64,000 nt of DNA. It comes from Lepeophtheirus salmonis (Eukaryota; Arthropoda; Copepoda; Siphonostomatoida; Caligidae). The translations under genes and the position numbers were made by a program. Shown piece by piece: positions 11,258 to 22,043 of the stretch. The DNA lies in assembly GCF_016086655.4 (NCBI RefSeq), contig NC_052136.2, forward strand, positions 18,724,001 to 18,788,000, given 5' to 3'. The notes beneath the pieces are model-generated. The model was given only the letters and a program-made list of their open reading frames with translations. It ran no database searches and had not been told where the DNA came from. Each line of letters opens with the position of its first letter. The stretch's first letter is position 1.

Positions 11258-11530
11258 AGCCATTGCTTAGCTAAATTGGTTTTTTTTCCTCCAACATGAA
11301 GGAGTGTAAATTTATAAAACAAAATAGTTTTTTATCCAATACTTTATAAATAAAAAGTAGCATATCACTTAGCTCAATAACTCAAAAAACGAAAGAACAT
11401 TTTACCATTCAATTTTAACAACTCTATTTTTAAGGTTTGTAATAACTGAAAATGAGTTGAATTGAAGAAAAAAACACTCTCTATGTGTGGAGAACGGGAA
11501 TTTTTCATCCTATGTATTTTGATACAAAAA
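11258..11530 (+). repeat. Dispersed repeat B, copy 1
   Basis: GCCATTGCTTAGCTAAATTG, a CAACATGAAGGAGTGTAAA segment, ACTCAAAAAACGAA and CTATGTGTGGAGAACGGGA line up in order with 40.95-41.22 kb (GCCATTGCTTAGTTTGAATA, CAGCAGTGTAAAA, CTATGTGTGAAGGCTGGGA). Both copies are non-coding and diverged. Confidence 0.5.
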
Positions 11531-12253
11531 TAACATAATTTGCTTGAAAAATATTCCCATTACTCTCAGCTATTTCGATTTATTTTTTGGATTCGAAAAA
11601 ATTGTTTATAGAATTTTTTTTGTTACAATTTTTTGAAAGGGATAAAATTTGAAGAAATAACTTTCAATTTATTTTTAGTCTTACATGGTTCAAAGGAATA
11701 CAAATGGGATGGTGGGTTATAAGTTATTGAGGGGGATAATTTTAAACTATGATATTTATTTTGACATACACTCTTAACTTTTTTTTATTTCATGATGTTG
11801 AAATTAAAAAAACTATTATAAAAAAATCACAAATTGAACTTATCCTCAAATTCTGACAATTTAATTTTTTTAGGGAAGACACAAATTTTATGTTTAGATC
11901 ATAATAAAAATTCCACAGAAGTGTGGGGGAGGGGGAATGGTATAGTTCAGATCATATACGTACCAGAGCTCTGAAATTAGGGAGGTCATAGCCTATTTTA
12001 TACCCGACGACCACATAAGGGCGACAATACATATACTGAGTGATCAAAAAAGCAAGTTTTTAACCGCCTGGTATATTTTTGTGAGTTTATGTGTTGAAAT
12101 TACAAAAAGAACAACTCATTTAAATATGAATCAGTTTAATTGTTGATAAAATCAAAAATGTTATTATATTTTACACATTTTTCCTGCAACACTAAATTAT
12201 GCAACCAACATACATTCAGAATTATGAGGAAGCAAATGCTCACAAACCTCATT
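11531..12253. other. No feature seen
   Basis: AT-rich spacer with several homopolymer runs. No gene or RNA is supported. Confidence 0.4.
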
Positions 12254-12560
12254 TTATTTTACAAATTCGAGGATTATCTTCTCCATCTTATGTGCCTCAA
12301 TAAAATTAGTGGTTTTACGATCAATGTTCAAAATTCCTAATTCCTTGAGACGATCCTCATTGAATCCGTTCCTCAGATATATTTTTATACGACGAAGGGG
12401 TGGGAATGATTGTCTTGCTGAACAGAAAGTTTCTGGTATAGAGGCAAGATTATTTGCTGTTGCCTTGTAGAAAGGCAGAATATACCCGATGCCGTCATCA
12501 TGTATCCATTTGACAAGTTTGTGTGTAGCAGTAAGTAGATCTTCCATACCATTCATGCTG
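12254..12560 (-). pseudogene. hAT transposase C-terminal (dimerisation) remnant
   Basis: The minus-strand frame carries SARQSFPPLRRIKIYLRN followed by EDRLKELGILNI. In hAT-derived transposases and domesticated ZMYM/THAP12-type proteins the corresponding sequence is SCERSFSxLRRLKTYLRstM..ERLxxLALLxI, the conserved C-terminal hAT dimerisation domain. The cysteine-glutamate-arginine of the canonical motif is changed (SARQSF). The frame is about 100 codons and opens without an upstream transposase core. The upstream region 12.56-13.1 kb is more GC-rich but has stops in all frames that I checked. I call it a decayed C-terminal fragment. Confidence 0.6.
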
Positions 12561-13353
12561 ATTGCTGTAGAAACAGTTTTTCTGTTGCTTAGTAGACTAG
12601 ATTTATCAAAAAAATGAGACCGACGCCAGGGGCCGTGAGGTCCTTTATGTCCCTTGCGGTACGTTTATGGTTCTGGTTCCACTGCTCCACTTTTCCATAA
12701 CGTTCTCTAATAGCCATCATCTCCACATACAGCCAAAATGGATATGGTCTCTCCTCTGACTTCTCCCAGTAACTGATATTTTAGCCAATTATTACCTTCT
12801 CTTCCTTTGCCATCCTTCCTTTCAATTCTCTTGTACTCCTCCAAGAAAATTTACAATACAAATAGTCTTTTTGACCACTCCGATTACTTTAAGCAATTTC
12901 ACTACTCAAATATTTCATCATTGACTGATAGTATTGAAGTATTCTTCTTATAGAAAGTAACAGAGGATGTATTCCAGATTCAATTTAATCCGAATCTCTT
13001 CAAGTCTTCTGAACGTGATTGCTCTTGTAAAACGGGGAAAAGGACAGACTCCTTTAGATAAATTGTCTTCAGAGAATAACACTAATAAAAGATGTAAACA
13101 AATCACTTTTATTCAATATGTCCTTCATTATATTCAAGGACTTTTCCACACGACCTCTAAATAAGGAACATTCCCTTGCTACCTTCGCAGGTTCAAGAAT
13201 TCTGCCTGCTGAGATGATGGATCACTTTAGGGAGTTAATATATATCGTGAGTCCTGCAAGTAATACTTCCAACCTTTCTTAAAAATAGTAATTGTATAGA
13301 TTTAAATTTGGGAAGCTTGAAGGCCATACCTTATATGGCCCAAATTGATTTTA
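12561..13353. other. Possible upstream remains of the hAT fragment
   Basis: The stretch 12.6-12.85 kb is richer in GC than its surroundings and may be further decayed hAT coding sequence, but no motif is recognisable on either strand. The frame at 12967-13164 shows nothing identifiable. Confidence 0.25.
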
Positions 13354-14042
13354 CAGGTGGACGATTGAAATCTGATCACATACCAGTTCAATAACTAATT
13401 AGGTTGAATGATTGAAATTAATTTTATATTTCGATATATTAGAGCATAACCATTTAGTTACAAAACAAAGCAAACTTTTGCTCTCTAGCTATGTACAACG
13501 CGAGAAAATGAAACTTGAACGTGATCGGCGAATTTTCATTGACGCACTCCAAGGAGTGATGCTTTTCCAGGACCACCGTTAACACCATCAACAAATCCAA
13601 ACGTTGGAGAAGATGAAAGGCTCTGCCAAAAAGCCCGGATTGGACCCCAAAGAGTTAAAGAAAACAGACAAGTAAAATCCCTCAAGTCCATGAGGGTCCA
13701 TGCCCGAGATCTCAGGATTTCAAATCCAACTATCCAGAGAGCTATGAAAAAGTGGATGGAAAGAGGCTTCTGATGGCTGGCAACCACTTTTGACAGCAGC
13801 AATGAAAGAAGCCCATCTCCTCCGTTGTAACATGAGCACTGGGACGCCATGACAGAGGGCTTCATCTGCAATGAGTGCCAGATATTCCGCCTCCTCCTGG
13901 AAGCTATCATTGCCAAAATGCGGCTACATTAATGATTAAGAAAGAATACTTATCTATTTATAGTATTAATTTTGTTATTGAATAAATTATATCTTGTTGA
14001 AAATTAAAATTCAAAGTGTTCAAATTTTAATGGAGAACTCGG
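13354..14042 (+). mobile_element. M1 maT-like transposon, internally deleted, copy 2
   Basis: This 689-bp element is bounded by TA (13352-13353, 14043-14044). It starts CAGGTGGACGATTGAAATCT and its end reads, on the complement, CCGAGTTCTCCATTAAAATT. The subterminal TTTCGATATATTAGAG block is shared with copy 1. Its internal deletion differs from that of copy 1, so the copies are independent deletion derivatives. The long minus-strand frame at 13536-13916 is a shadow of the plus-strand transposase. Confidence 0.75.
13590..13935 (+). pseudogene. M1 transposase remnant
   Basis: In plus-strand frames interrupted by shifts, KSLKSMRVHARDLRISNPTI followed by QRAMKKW corresponds to the HTH of copy 1. 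After the deletion junction, HWDAMTEGFICNECQIFRLL followed by LEAIIAK matches the C-terminal helix of maT-like transposases. All catalytic motifs are missing. Several frameshifts make this non-functional. Confidence 0.65.
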
Positions 14043-14044
14043 TA

Positions 14045-14905
14045 CACTCCTTTTCAACCATTAATGTGTTCTCTGGGATTTGTGTGTTGGTGCATATTTT
14101 GGAATTTGTAAGACCTACTAGTAGGCACAGTCTTCATCCAGAGTACAACAAATGTTTATAAGACATCTATCTATATATTTTTTTTGATTCTGAGGCCAAC
14201 TTTATAGAAATTAGAATCCAAAACATGGCCTTCACACCCAATGTCGATCCTCAATTATACTCCGAGTTTATCAAGGATCAATCCTTTTCGTCTTTCATGC
14301 ACTATTGATTACAGCTTTGGAAAATAAAAAACACCCTTTTAGGTTACAACTACAAAAAAACGCTAATTCTTCAATTATCATTTTTATTTTTTTTCATCTC
14401 TGTTCAATATTATTTCAACAACCCTTGTCTTTTCTATCCTTAAAGCCTCTTTATATCTTCGTTCTTTTGATTTATTATTGATAAATGATGTTTATTTAAG
14501 CTTCTATAGTAAACTTTAGTCAGAATTGGAGTTACATATCAACAAAGTAAGAAATGGGTATTACAAGGCAGGTATGTAAATATTCCATATATATAGCTAT
14601 TTGACGGTCGTAAGTCAAGGATCTATTCTATTATTCAAGTAGAGAAAAAGAATCAAGTACAACACGGAAGTATCAAGAATATTTGCTACATATGTATAAT
14701 TTATCAACAAACAGGATAGTTTAAATATAGAAAATATATTGAAGATCTCTCTTATATCGAAAAGTTAGATTATGTTTGCAAATTGACGAATTATATTATT
14801 AATTACTATACGACTCGTATTATATATTTAGTTTCGAATTATTTTATTAATGCTTTAAATAACTCTAGAATTTAGTCAAACTTGTATATAGACAACAATA
14901 AGTTG
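14045..14905. other. No gene seen
   Basis: AT-rich. It includes CCCAATGTCGATCCTCAATT near 14240, weakly similar to the start of repeat E. This stretch would be the promoter side of the candidate exon at 14.91 kb, but no clear TATA or initiator element stands out. Confidence 0.35.
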
Positions 14906-14927
14906 AAATATGCTCTTTTTAACCACA

Positions 14928-15014
14928 ATGAAGATACTTACTAAGACTAACTCCCTAATCATCTTCCTAATTCCCCTTGTTCAATCGTATTCAATATACG
15001 TTTTTCCTTCTTCG
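14928..15014 (+). CDS. Candidate first exon encoding a signal peptide
   Basis: ATG at 14928 (context CCACAATGA) opens 29 codons: MKILTKTNSLIIFLIPLVQS then YSIYVFPSS. The shape is a classical secretory signal: a basic start, a hydrophobic core and a polar cleavage region near VQS|YS. It ends at TTCG|GTTAGT, a plausible 5' splice site in phase 0. Without splicing, the frame stops after about ten more codons. An in-frame ATG 18 bases upstream (14910) is the alternative start. UDP-glycosyltransferases often start this way, but 29 residues do not allow a family call, and no downstream exon was recognised. It could be chance in AT-rich DNA. Confidence 0.3.
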
Positions 15015-15531
15015 GTTAGTACAATAGTTTGTTTTTTGGATTTTTAATTTTTTGGTGCATTTTCGAATGAACAATCCATACCTTAAGAAAGCTTTGAGTA
15101 ACGGGTAATCCTTCTTGTTCTATGAAAAAAATCTATTTGTTAGCAAAAAACAACCTTGCCCTCCAGAACCCAGGAAATTGGTTTAACTAAATTAAATATG
15201 TAATTACGATTTATTCTAATTTAGTTATGCTACTACAAGTTTTGGGTTCACACTCTGTATATGTATATCTCCAAACACTTTTTTTGCTAATATAATATAT
15301 TCACTGTTAAAATATACCTACAATTCTTTTCTTTCTCCTTGGGCAAGCCTCTTCTGTATTTCACGTCATTAGGATTGTAAATCCTGACAATTTACCGAAT
15401 GTTTCAGCAGCTTAGCTGTAATTATTTTTAATTAAATTATCTGCAAATTATCTACCATTCTACTCTGAGATATACAATATCGCATAAAAGTTGCGCGTAA
15501 GGATCCTCCATTCATCAAATAACAAGAATTA
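15015..15531. other. No gene seen
   Basis: This would be the first intron if the candidate exon at 14.93 kb is real. No second exon was recognised before the mariner element that follows. Confidence 0.3.
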
Positions 15532-16429
15532 AGATTGGGGAAAAAGTAATTTCGTATTTCCCACCTTTTTTTAAAAATAAGTATATCTTATTCATTATTG
15601 GTCACATTGGATAAAATGATAAGCCGTTATAATGCAATGACTATATACTACAAACTATTTGGTGCTGTATTTCGCTTAATTCATTAATAATCTTGTATCG
15701 AATATGGAGATCTCGAAGGAAGAAATTCCCCAATTTTACATTTTTACTTCCTGGAAGGGAAAAATGCGTTGAAAGCGAACAAGGAAATTTGCAATGTATA
15801 TGTTGCCAATACTCTTTCGCTTGTGTTGTACAATAGGAATTTCCTTCTGGTTTTGTCGAGGTGAATGATGTACCACGTACTGGGAGGCCTGTCGTCGAAA
15901 AGGAGAGGAAATTATGGAAAATATCATTATAGACTGACATGCTATAAGTCATACCAACGCCCAGGAGCTGAACATCGATCACACACTGTTTTGAACTATT
16001 TCTAGAAGACTGGATTCAAAAAGAAACTCTAATAGGAGAGGAATCGTGTTTCATCAAGATAACGCCATGCAACACACATATTCATATTTGATGACGCACC
16101 AGAAGCTCCGGGAGCTCGGATGGGAAGTTCTTATACAACCACCCTACAGTCCACACTGTCATCACCTGACTACCACCTGTTCCTGTCTATGGCCAACACC
16201 CTTGCGTGTAAAAATTTGGCCAAAATTGAGGCTTGTGGAAATTAGTACCCCGAGTTTTTCGTGAATAGGAAAAAGGGCTTCTACAAGAATGTTATTATGA
16301 AGTTGAATTCTTGTTGGCGGTCAGTTTTTTTACAGAACAGGGAATACTTGGCATAAATGGGATGATTATAACACTTTTTATAAAGCATTGAGATAAAAAT
16401 AAAAATGCGAAATTACTCTTTCCCCAACC
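15532..16429 (+). mobile_element. Internally deleted mariner with both TIRs
   Basis: This 898-bp element is flanked by TA (15530-15531, 16430-16431). The left end has TTGGGGAAAAAGTAATTTCG and the right end, on the complement, TTGGGGAAAGAGTAATTTCG: near-identical TIRs of about 25 bases. The encoded transposase keeps the N-terminal HTH part and jumps directly to the second catalytic block. A 5' fragment of the same family lies at 39.22 kb. Ends and target site are diagnostic of mariner. Confidence 0.85.
15715..16290 (+). pseudogene. Mariner transposase remnant (HTH_48 + DDE_1 fragment)
   Basis: Translated across frameshifts, the start reads SKEEIPQFYIFTSWKGK, then a VNDVPRTGRPVVEKE-type linker near 15860-15905. 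This is the HTH_48 region and linker of SETMAR-type mariner transposases. From about 16046 the frame gives FHQDNAMQHTYSYL and ELGWEVLIQPPYSPH, which is the second catalytic aspartate (QDN) and the approach to the third (PPYSPDLAPSDY, here broken). About 120 residues including the first catalytic aspartate are deleted. Frame shifts and a missing D1 make it inactive. Confidence 0.75.
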
Positions 16430-16431
16430 TA

Positions 16432-17549
16432 CAAGTCTGTTTTTGGTGTCATCACAAATAGAATCCAAAAAAGTGAAACAGATCAGTCTGAATTTTAGCA
16501 AGTAGACGTAGGATATAACCAATCATGCTTAATAGTTTCATAAATTGCATTACAGATAAATTGTCCTCATCTCAAATTCCATTTAAAATCATGACTCAAA
16601 TCAAAACTAAAAAATCGAATAGGCTTAGTGACAAATTGTTTACTTTTTTATATTTTTGTAAACAATTGATAAAAGGGAAAACAAGATTATGTTATTACAC
16701 GCTTCCACGTGGCCCATGAAGCAAAGGACATTGAAAATCTTCTAAATTTCCAAAATAGATAATTTGTTTTTACTGTCTATTATACTCAAACATTTTAGCA
16801 TGTACGTTGAAAATCATACATTTTCTATATTCTAACCATTTCTGTTTGGATTCAAGGAATTATTTCATTTTATCATTTTGGTACAAAATGAATTACTTAA
16901 TGTAAAGTAATCTATAGATTTAAAAAAAAAGGTTCATAATGAGACACTCTTTATTCAATACAAGCTAAATATGAGGAACTACGAAGGAACTAATAATATT
17001 ATAACTATGTCATGAATACTCCCTCAAAAAATGTGTTCCTTCGAGGAAATTTGTGGTCGTTCATCCATGTTCACTAATAAATGAGATATTGGATTAAGAG
17101 ATAGGTATGAAAAGAACAGAAGGCAATTCTATATAAAATAATTAGCTCTTTTTATAAAAAAATTAAATGATACTTGATAATTACCTTTGGAGCACTCTTT
17201 CAAGTTTCAAACCCCCAAAAAATGAAATTTTCCAACAAAAGTATCTACGTTCAGGATTCATCGCTTTTTACTAAAAATGTATTATTTGCTTATACAGTTG
17301 TTATTTACTGGATGACCTAATTCTTATTTATTTGCAAGGCTCTATTAACGAGGTTGTGAGTCTAGTATCTATCTAATTGTTAATTAACCCATAACAAACT
17401 GGATGAGCATGCTGTCTGTACCATAAAAATGATGATTTTTTTTTCCAAACGTAATTTTATCACTTACAAGTTATCAGATTTTTAAAGGATAAAGCCAGAT
17501 TCTGAAAGCTTGATGGATTATGATTTATGTTATTCAATAAAATGACCTC
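16432..17549. other. No feature seen
   Basis: AT-rich spacer. Short frames at 16295-16522 (minus) and 16525-16719 (plus) have no recognisable motif. Confidence 0.4.
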
Positions 17550-18200
17550 CAAGCCTCAATTAAAGTATCTATACGATGCCGAAATCGAGAGTAGGCATTC
17601 ACCACTTGGTTCTTTGGCAAAGACTGGAATTCTTTCTTGATCAGACTGATAAGTTCTTCTTTGGTGGGGTTTGTTTGGTTTGTCATTTAATCGCACTCCA
17701 CACAAAAAAAAAGTTGAGCAAGAGGAAGTCGTCAATATTGTTTTGGAGCAATTTGAGACTTTTCGATACTTGGTAGGGAGCCAAGTACTGCTGCCACATG
17801 TAAGGACTCCTATTGGCAACCATATCGATCCAGGGCTTCACTATGGTCTCTAGCACGTACAGGTGGGTATAAGTGTTGCCATTGAAGCCTTGGGGAATAC
17901 ATGAGGAACATAACGTTGCCTTAGGAGATAACCACACCAAAAACCCTCATCCCGCATTGCAAGTTACCTCAAAATCACCTTTAGGGGCCACAAATTCCCT
18001 GCTAACTTTGAGAACGAAGGTCTCATTGAGTCCCAGAGTTCGAATATTCTTCCTATTCTCGCTCTCGACGCGGATTTCAAAAAGGGTTAAGTACCTTTTC
18101 CAAATATTTGAAACAACGAATTCGTTGCCTAAGTGCCTGTGTTTGCCCAAGATAGCGCGCCCAATAGGTGGCATTGAAAGCCTTGAAAGCATTGATGTTT
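17550..18200 (-). pseudogene. Tc1/maT-type transposase remnant
   Basis: Minus-strand frames, joined across shifts, give in order: GLNETFVLKVSREFVAPKGD (first catalytic block; family SDEKTF, here NETF), a FGVVIS.GNVMF segment, LYVLETIVKPWIDMVANRSP, then WQQYLAP (family QQDSAP, so the second aspartate is tyrosine here), FFVWSAIK, and a C-terminal SLPKNQVVNAYSRFRHRID. The stretch carrying the third aspartate is deleted before FVWSAI. The long plus-strand frame at 17873-18277 is its shadow. No clear TIRs were found, so element boundaries are unknown. Confidence 0.7.
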
Positions 18201-19379
18201 CATTAAGTTGCTACAATCAAATATTTACAATTATGAATTACTTACATAGCTGGCGTCTGTCAAATAAATTTAAATAAGTGATAATTATGTGATAATCAAG
18301 AATTCCTACACTTCATCATGACTATTACAAGTATGTATAATGGGGGCCAGAGGTATTAAATAATTTATAATTATTATTGTAGTGTTCTTAAATAGTTCGA
18401 TCAATAAAGAAGTTCAGCCAAAAACCGTGATACTTTTTAGTCTACGGAAATAACGGTACAACAATGAAAATCAGTCCGGACCGGTCTTTAAGAATTTTGT
18501 TGTATATATTACGGTGTTAGCTTTATTGTATCACGCAACTTTTCATAAGAAAAGAAAGATGGGGAATTAATTATTTTGTATCTATAAATCTAAAAGGACT
18601 GACGAATGAAAAAGAAAAATTTGTCAAAGATAAAATGACACCATCTATTTTTATGTTTTTGAGGTAACGACGTGGGATGAGTTTCAAAGAAAATTCATTT
18701 TGGATCAGTCTTACAAAAAAACACTCATATTTAAAGTTTATTAAAGGACAACTTTATAAACAAATTGTTGATGATGTCACGTTTTTTTCAAGCTTGTGAA
18801 CATCGACCTACAATCACGTCATATGAGGTTGCAACTTGAATGTGTTGCATTAATTATATTTGTACAACCCATAAATCAGTTTAGGTAAGAAAATTGGTCC
18901 ATAGATTGAGGGTGAAAAATATATTTGCATTTTGAAAAGAAATAAATTTGGGTCTACGGTCCGTACCAAAATATGGTTCCAAATTTGTCTATAAAAAATC
19001 ACTTCAGGCATACCAATCAGAGGCGTCCATGGGATTATATTTAGGGAGAGCTCAATTTTAATCAATCAAAAAATCAAATATTATTTTTTTTCAAAAATTC
19101 ATTACTAGTATAAAAAAATTCGCAAATCTAAAGCTATTCTCAAAAAATTGACCATTCACACTAGTATTGACAAATAAATTGCGAAATAATGTTTCATTAT
19201 TAATTATTTGAATGAAACTTGCAACAAAGTCATCTTGAACAAACACAGACTGAAGGGAATCTTAGATTTTCGAAGGACAAATTCATCAGTTTAAATAATT
19301 ATTAACACAATAATATTTTGACCTTTACTTTAGTAAACCCTCTCATGGAATTACGTTTTTATATATTAATCAAGATATC
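18201..19379. other. Spacer with GGACCGG motif and MITE end
   Basis: CAGTCCGGACCGGTC at about 18470 belongs to the GGACCG vocabulary. CAGAGGCGTCCATGGGATTA at about 19019 followed by T- and A-runs looks like one end of the CAGGGGCGTC MITE family. No gene is supported, and the minus-strand frame at 18850-19065 crosses the MITE end. Confidence 0.35.
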
Positions 19380-19720
19380 TACAAGTCAGATCAGCTCACC
19401 TCATTCGGACAACTAGTGGTTAGGGAGCCCTCTTTTGACTTCCCACAGCCTCTGGGTGAGAGGACGTGCAATTAAGTAACACACCTCGGGACTACCTGAT
19501 ATTAGGACCTACACTACGGGTATTATTGCTCTGTGCACTTTGAGCATCAACAAAAATTAGGAAAGACGTTTCTGGAGGAGTCCTTGAGAATAATCCAAGA
19601 TATTTAATAAAAAGACGTCTGGATCAGTTCGGTATCACCCCCGACCACCCTTTTTTAATTAATGCAAAGTGTATTCTCCAAAACTCCTTCCCGAACTAAA
19701 AAAAAAAAGAAGTAGTTTGA
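19380..19720. other. GC-richer island of unknown nature
   Basis: This block stands out from the flanks by composition and a lack of long A/T runs. Frames on both strands are interrupted. I could not match it to a protein or a repeat elsewhere in the window. Given the possible integrase remnant just downstream, it may be part of a decayed retrotransposon. Confidence 0.25.
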
Positions 19721-19835
19721 CTATAAACTAGCTTCAAGCTCCTTATTTACAAATAGTAAGACCTGGAATCGGCTACAAAAATATTGTACATTTTGTAAAA
19801 TCGAAGCTGAATCTCCTTCATTGTATAGTTGCTCA

Positions 19836-20089
19836 AGGGTGGCTCCCCTCCGAAAGGGGGCTGAAAGTTTAGTGTTCAGCACTGTTGCAGTGATGTTCGT
19901 AGAGACTGGCCTGTAAAGATGGAACCGGCAGTTGATGCAAATATGAAGTTGGATGACATAATAAGAAATTTCCTACTATCAATTTATCAGCATAAACAGA
20001 GAAGTAGTAGTCCCATGCTTTCCTTAGTAAAAATATTGGAAAATTACATTGATATGAAGACTAGTAATGAAAATCATGCAAATAATTGA
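19836..20089 (+). pseudogene. Possible Ty3/gypsy integrase C-terminal remnant
   Basis: A 57-codon frame (ATG at 19919, TGA at 20087) reads MEPAVDANMKLDDIIRNFLL, then QHKQRSSSPML. In gypsy integrases the equivalent is a helix followed by FLLxYRxTPHxTTGxSPAxLL. Another frame just upstream gives KGAESLVFSTV, resembling NGxAERxVQT of the integrase core. Shifted frames and lost residues imply decay. The call rests on short similarities, and an unrelated small exon is the alternative. Confidence 0.3.
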
Positions 20090-20292
20090 CATTTAAAAAA
20101 AAAGAAAACGAAAATCAACATGGTAACCCTGACCATTTCAAGAATGTTTTGGAGGGGATCCGCATGTTGATTTGGGCAATGTCAAGCCATACCTCCTCTT
20201 ACATGTAGACGCGAATATTCTAATTGAATAAAATAAGAGACTTGATGCTGCAATTTAATAAAATAAGAAATTAAGTACAATCATGTATTATA

Positions 20293-21504
20293 CAGGGTGT
20301 CCACAATAAATTGGAACTATCTTAAAATTCAACCTGCTTGATAAAAATGGAATTAGGAGTGTATTTGTTAATATGAAAAAGTTAGACATGATATTAAACA
20401 ATAAATTTATTCAACATGTCCTCTTCTACCATCTTCTACAGCCACCATCTTCTACATCCTGCCCCTAAAGGATTTGCATGCCCTGATGACTTCCATGGAA
20501 TCGATAGCATTCCACTCCCTCGTAATGGATCCCTTAAGGGCCGCGATGCTCTTGTGGCTGACCTTACACACCTCCCTCTCCAACTTCCCCTACCAGTAGT
20601 AATCACACGGGTTGAGGTCGGTTGAGTTGAAGGGCCAGGTGTTGCGATCCCAGAATGTGATGTCGTGGGAGTTGAAGAGGTTAGTGGTCTTCATCGCGAT
20701 GTGTGCGGGCGCTGAGTCTTGTTGGAATATGAACTCCCTCCCAGTGGCCGTATCCTTCATCCAGGGGATGACGCACTTCTCCATGACTTCGCAATACCTT
20801 ATTGAGTTAACCCTTTCCTTGGGATTGAAGAAGAAAGGAGGCATCACCTCACCGGTGGTGCAGATGACACCCATGGGCATCACAGAGGCTGGGAACATTG
20901 TGGTGAAGACTGCAGGGACCTCTTATCTCTCCTTGGTAAGCCACCTGTCATTCTGGACGTTGTAGCTTCTGTCGACAGTCCAGTTCTTCTCGTCGGAGAA
21001 GAAGATGATTCTTCCTCCATGGCTCTTCAGGTAATTGAGGAGACGCTTACCGTTGGCGAACGTGGTGGCCTTCATGGATGCCATGAGGATGTGTTGTTTG
21101 GACATTCGTTATGACCTGTTCCCAAGGTCCTCATTCACTGCCTTGGATACCACCTGCTTGCTCACTCCACGGTTCTTGGCTAATCTGGACAGGGAAGTCC
21201 CCGGTGAAGCCTTGATGGACTTCTGGAGGCCTTCAAGCAAGCAGGGAGTGCGGATTCGATCCCTTCTCATGTTGTGGGCCTTACGGCAAACCTTCCCCTC
21301 AACCTCCCAGGTATTGAAGACCCGGTACACCGTGGTCTTAGGGCAGTTAAGAAGCTTGTAGATAGCAGAGGGCTTGTGTCCCGCGCGAGCCAATTCGAGG
21401 ATGGCGTCTCTCCTTCCTTTTTCCATGATGACTATTGTTTGTTGTCAAACCAATTGTGGTGGAAGTGATAGTGTATTGTTCACGCAACCTTCTATATTAG
21501 TATG
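20293..21504 (-). mobile_element. maT-like DD37D transposon, 5' end truncated
   Basis: The 3' terminus is CAGGGTGTCCACAATAAATT next to TA (20291-20292). It is homologous along its length to the complete element at 60.73-62.0 kb in the opposite orientation. Homology stops at 21504, inside the 5' UTR, so about 85 bases including the 5' TIR are missing. This truncation is at the terminus, unlike the internally deleted families. Few frame breaks suggest it is among the younger insertions here. Confidence 0.85.
20399..21426 (-). pseudogene. maT-like DD37D transposase, nearly full length
   Basis: Read on the minus strand from ATG at 21426: MEKGRRDAILELARAGHKPS and SRLAKNRGVSKQVVSKAV (two HTH motifs), then after a stop and shift FSDEKNWTVDRSYNVQNDRW (first aspartate), PPFFFNPKERVNSIRY, FQQDSAPAHIA (second aspartate), and FNSTDLNPCDYYW (third). 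Counting from QQD to PCD gives 37 intervening residues, the DD37D spacing of maT elements. All three aspartates are preserved here, unlike the 60.9-kb copy. Stops (after GNRS, and after the DYYW segment) separate the parts, so it is inactive as it stands. Confidence 0.8.
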
Positions 21505-22043
21505 AATTAAGATAATTCCGTATCTGAAATATAAAATAAGATATGATGATTACAAATTACAACCCATTTAAACACATCGAATCATTCTGAGAGAGACAAA
21601 TTTGATATTTAGATATACTTTTAATCTGATAGTTGCTAAGGCTGAAGATCTTTTTTTAATAATTAAGACCGGAAGAAGTGGACTTCTATGTTCTCCTAAG
21701 AGTTAGGACCAAGCAATGACAGAGATAGTCGAAGGAAGAGATTCTAACTTGATCATCCTTCTTAAAAGATGTTCGAATTCCGAGTTCCAAGAGGGAAGGT
21801 GGTAAGAAAATTTATCCTAAGAAAAATACCAGATCTCATATGGGAGAAGAGTTGACTTTTTTTTATTAAGAGATTTATTCCCGATTAGTATTATTTTAAT
21901 ATTGTATTTCATTTTTGTACAAGGCACGGTATTATATTATGAATTATGATATTACTTACTATTATATATTTCGGGGAATAACGTCACGAAATAAACATTG
22001 AAATCGTACACAATATTATTACAAAGTTGCCTATTTGCTAGTA
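21505..22043. other. No feature seen
   Basis: AT-rich spacer between two transposons. No gene or repeat is supported. Confidence 0.4.

Noticed and set aside
13536..13916. 126-codon minus-strand frame
   Set aside because: Antisense shadow of the M1 copy 2 transposase remnant within TA-flanked TIRs.
17873..18277. 134-codon plus-strand frame, the longest in the window
   Set aside because: It lies antisense to recognisable Tc1/maT transposase blocks (VLETIVKPWID, FVWSAIK) and has no motif of its own.
20612..21361. Plus-strand frames of 117 and 108 codons
   Set aside because: Antisense to the minus-strand DD37D transposase, which has the conserved catalytic motifs.
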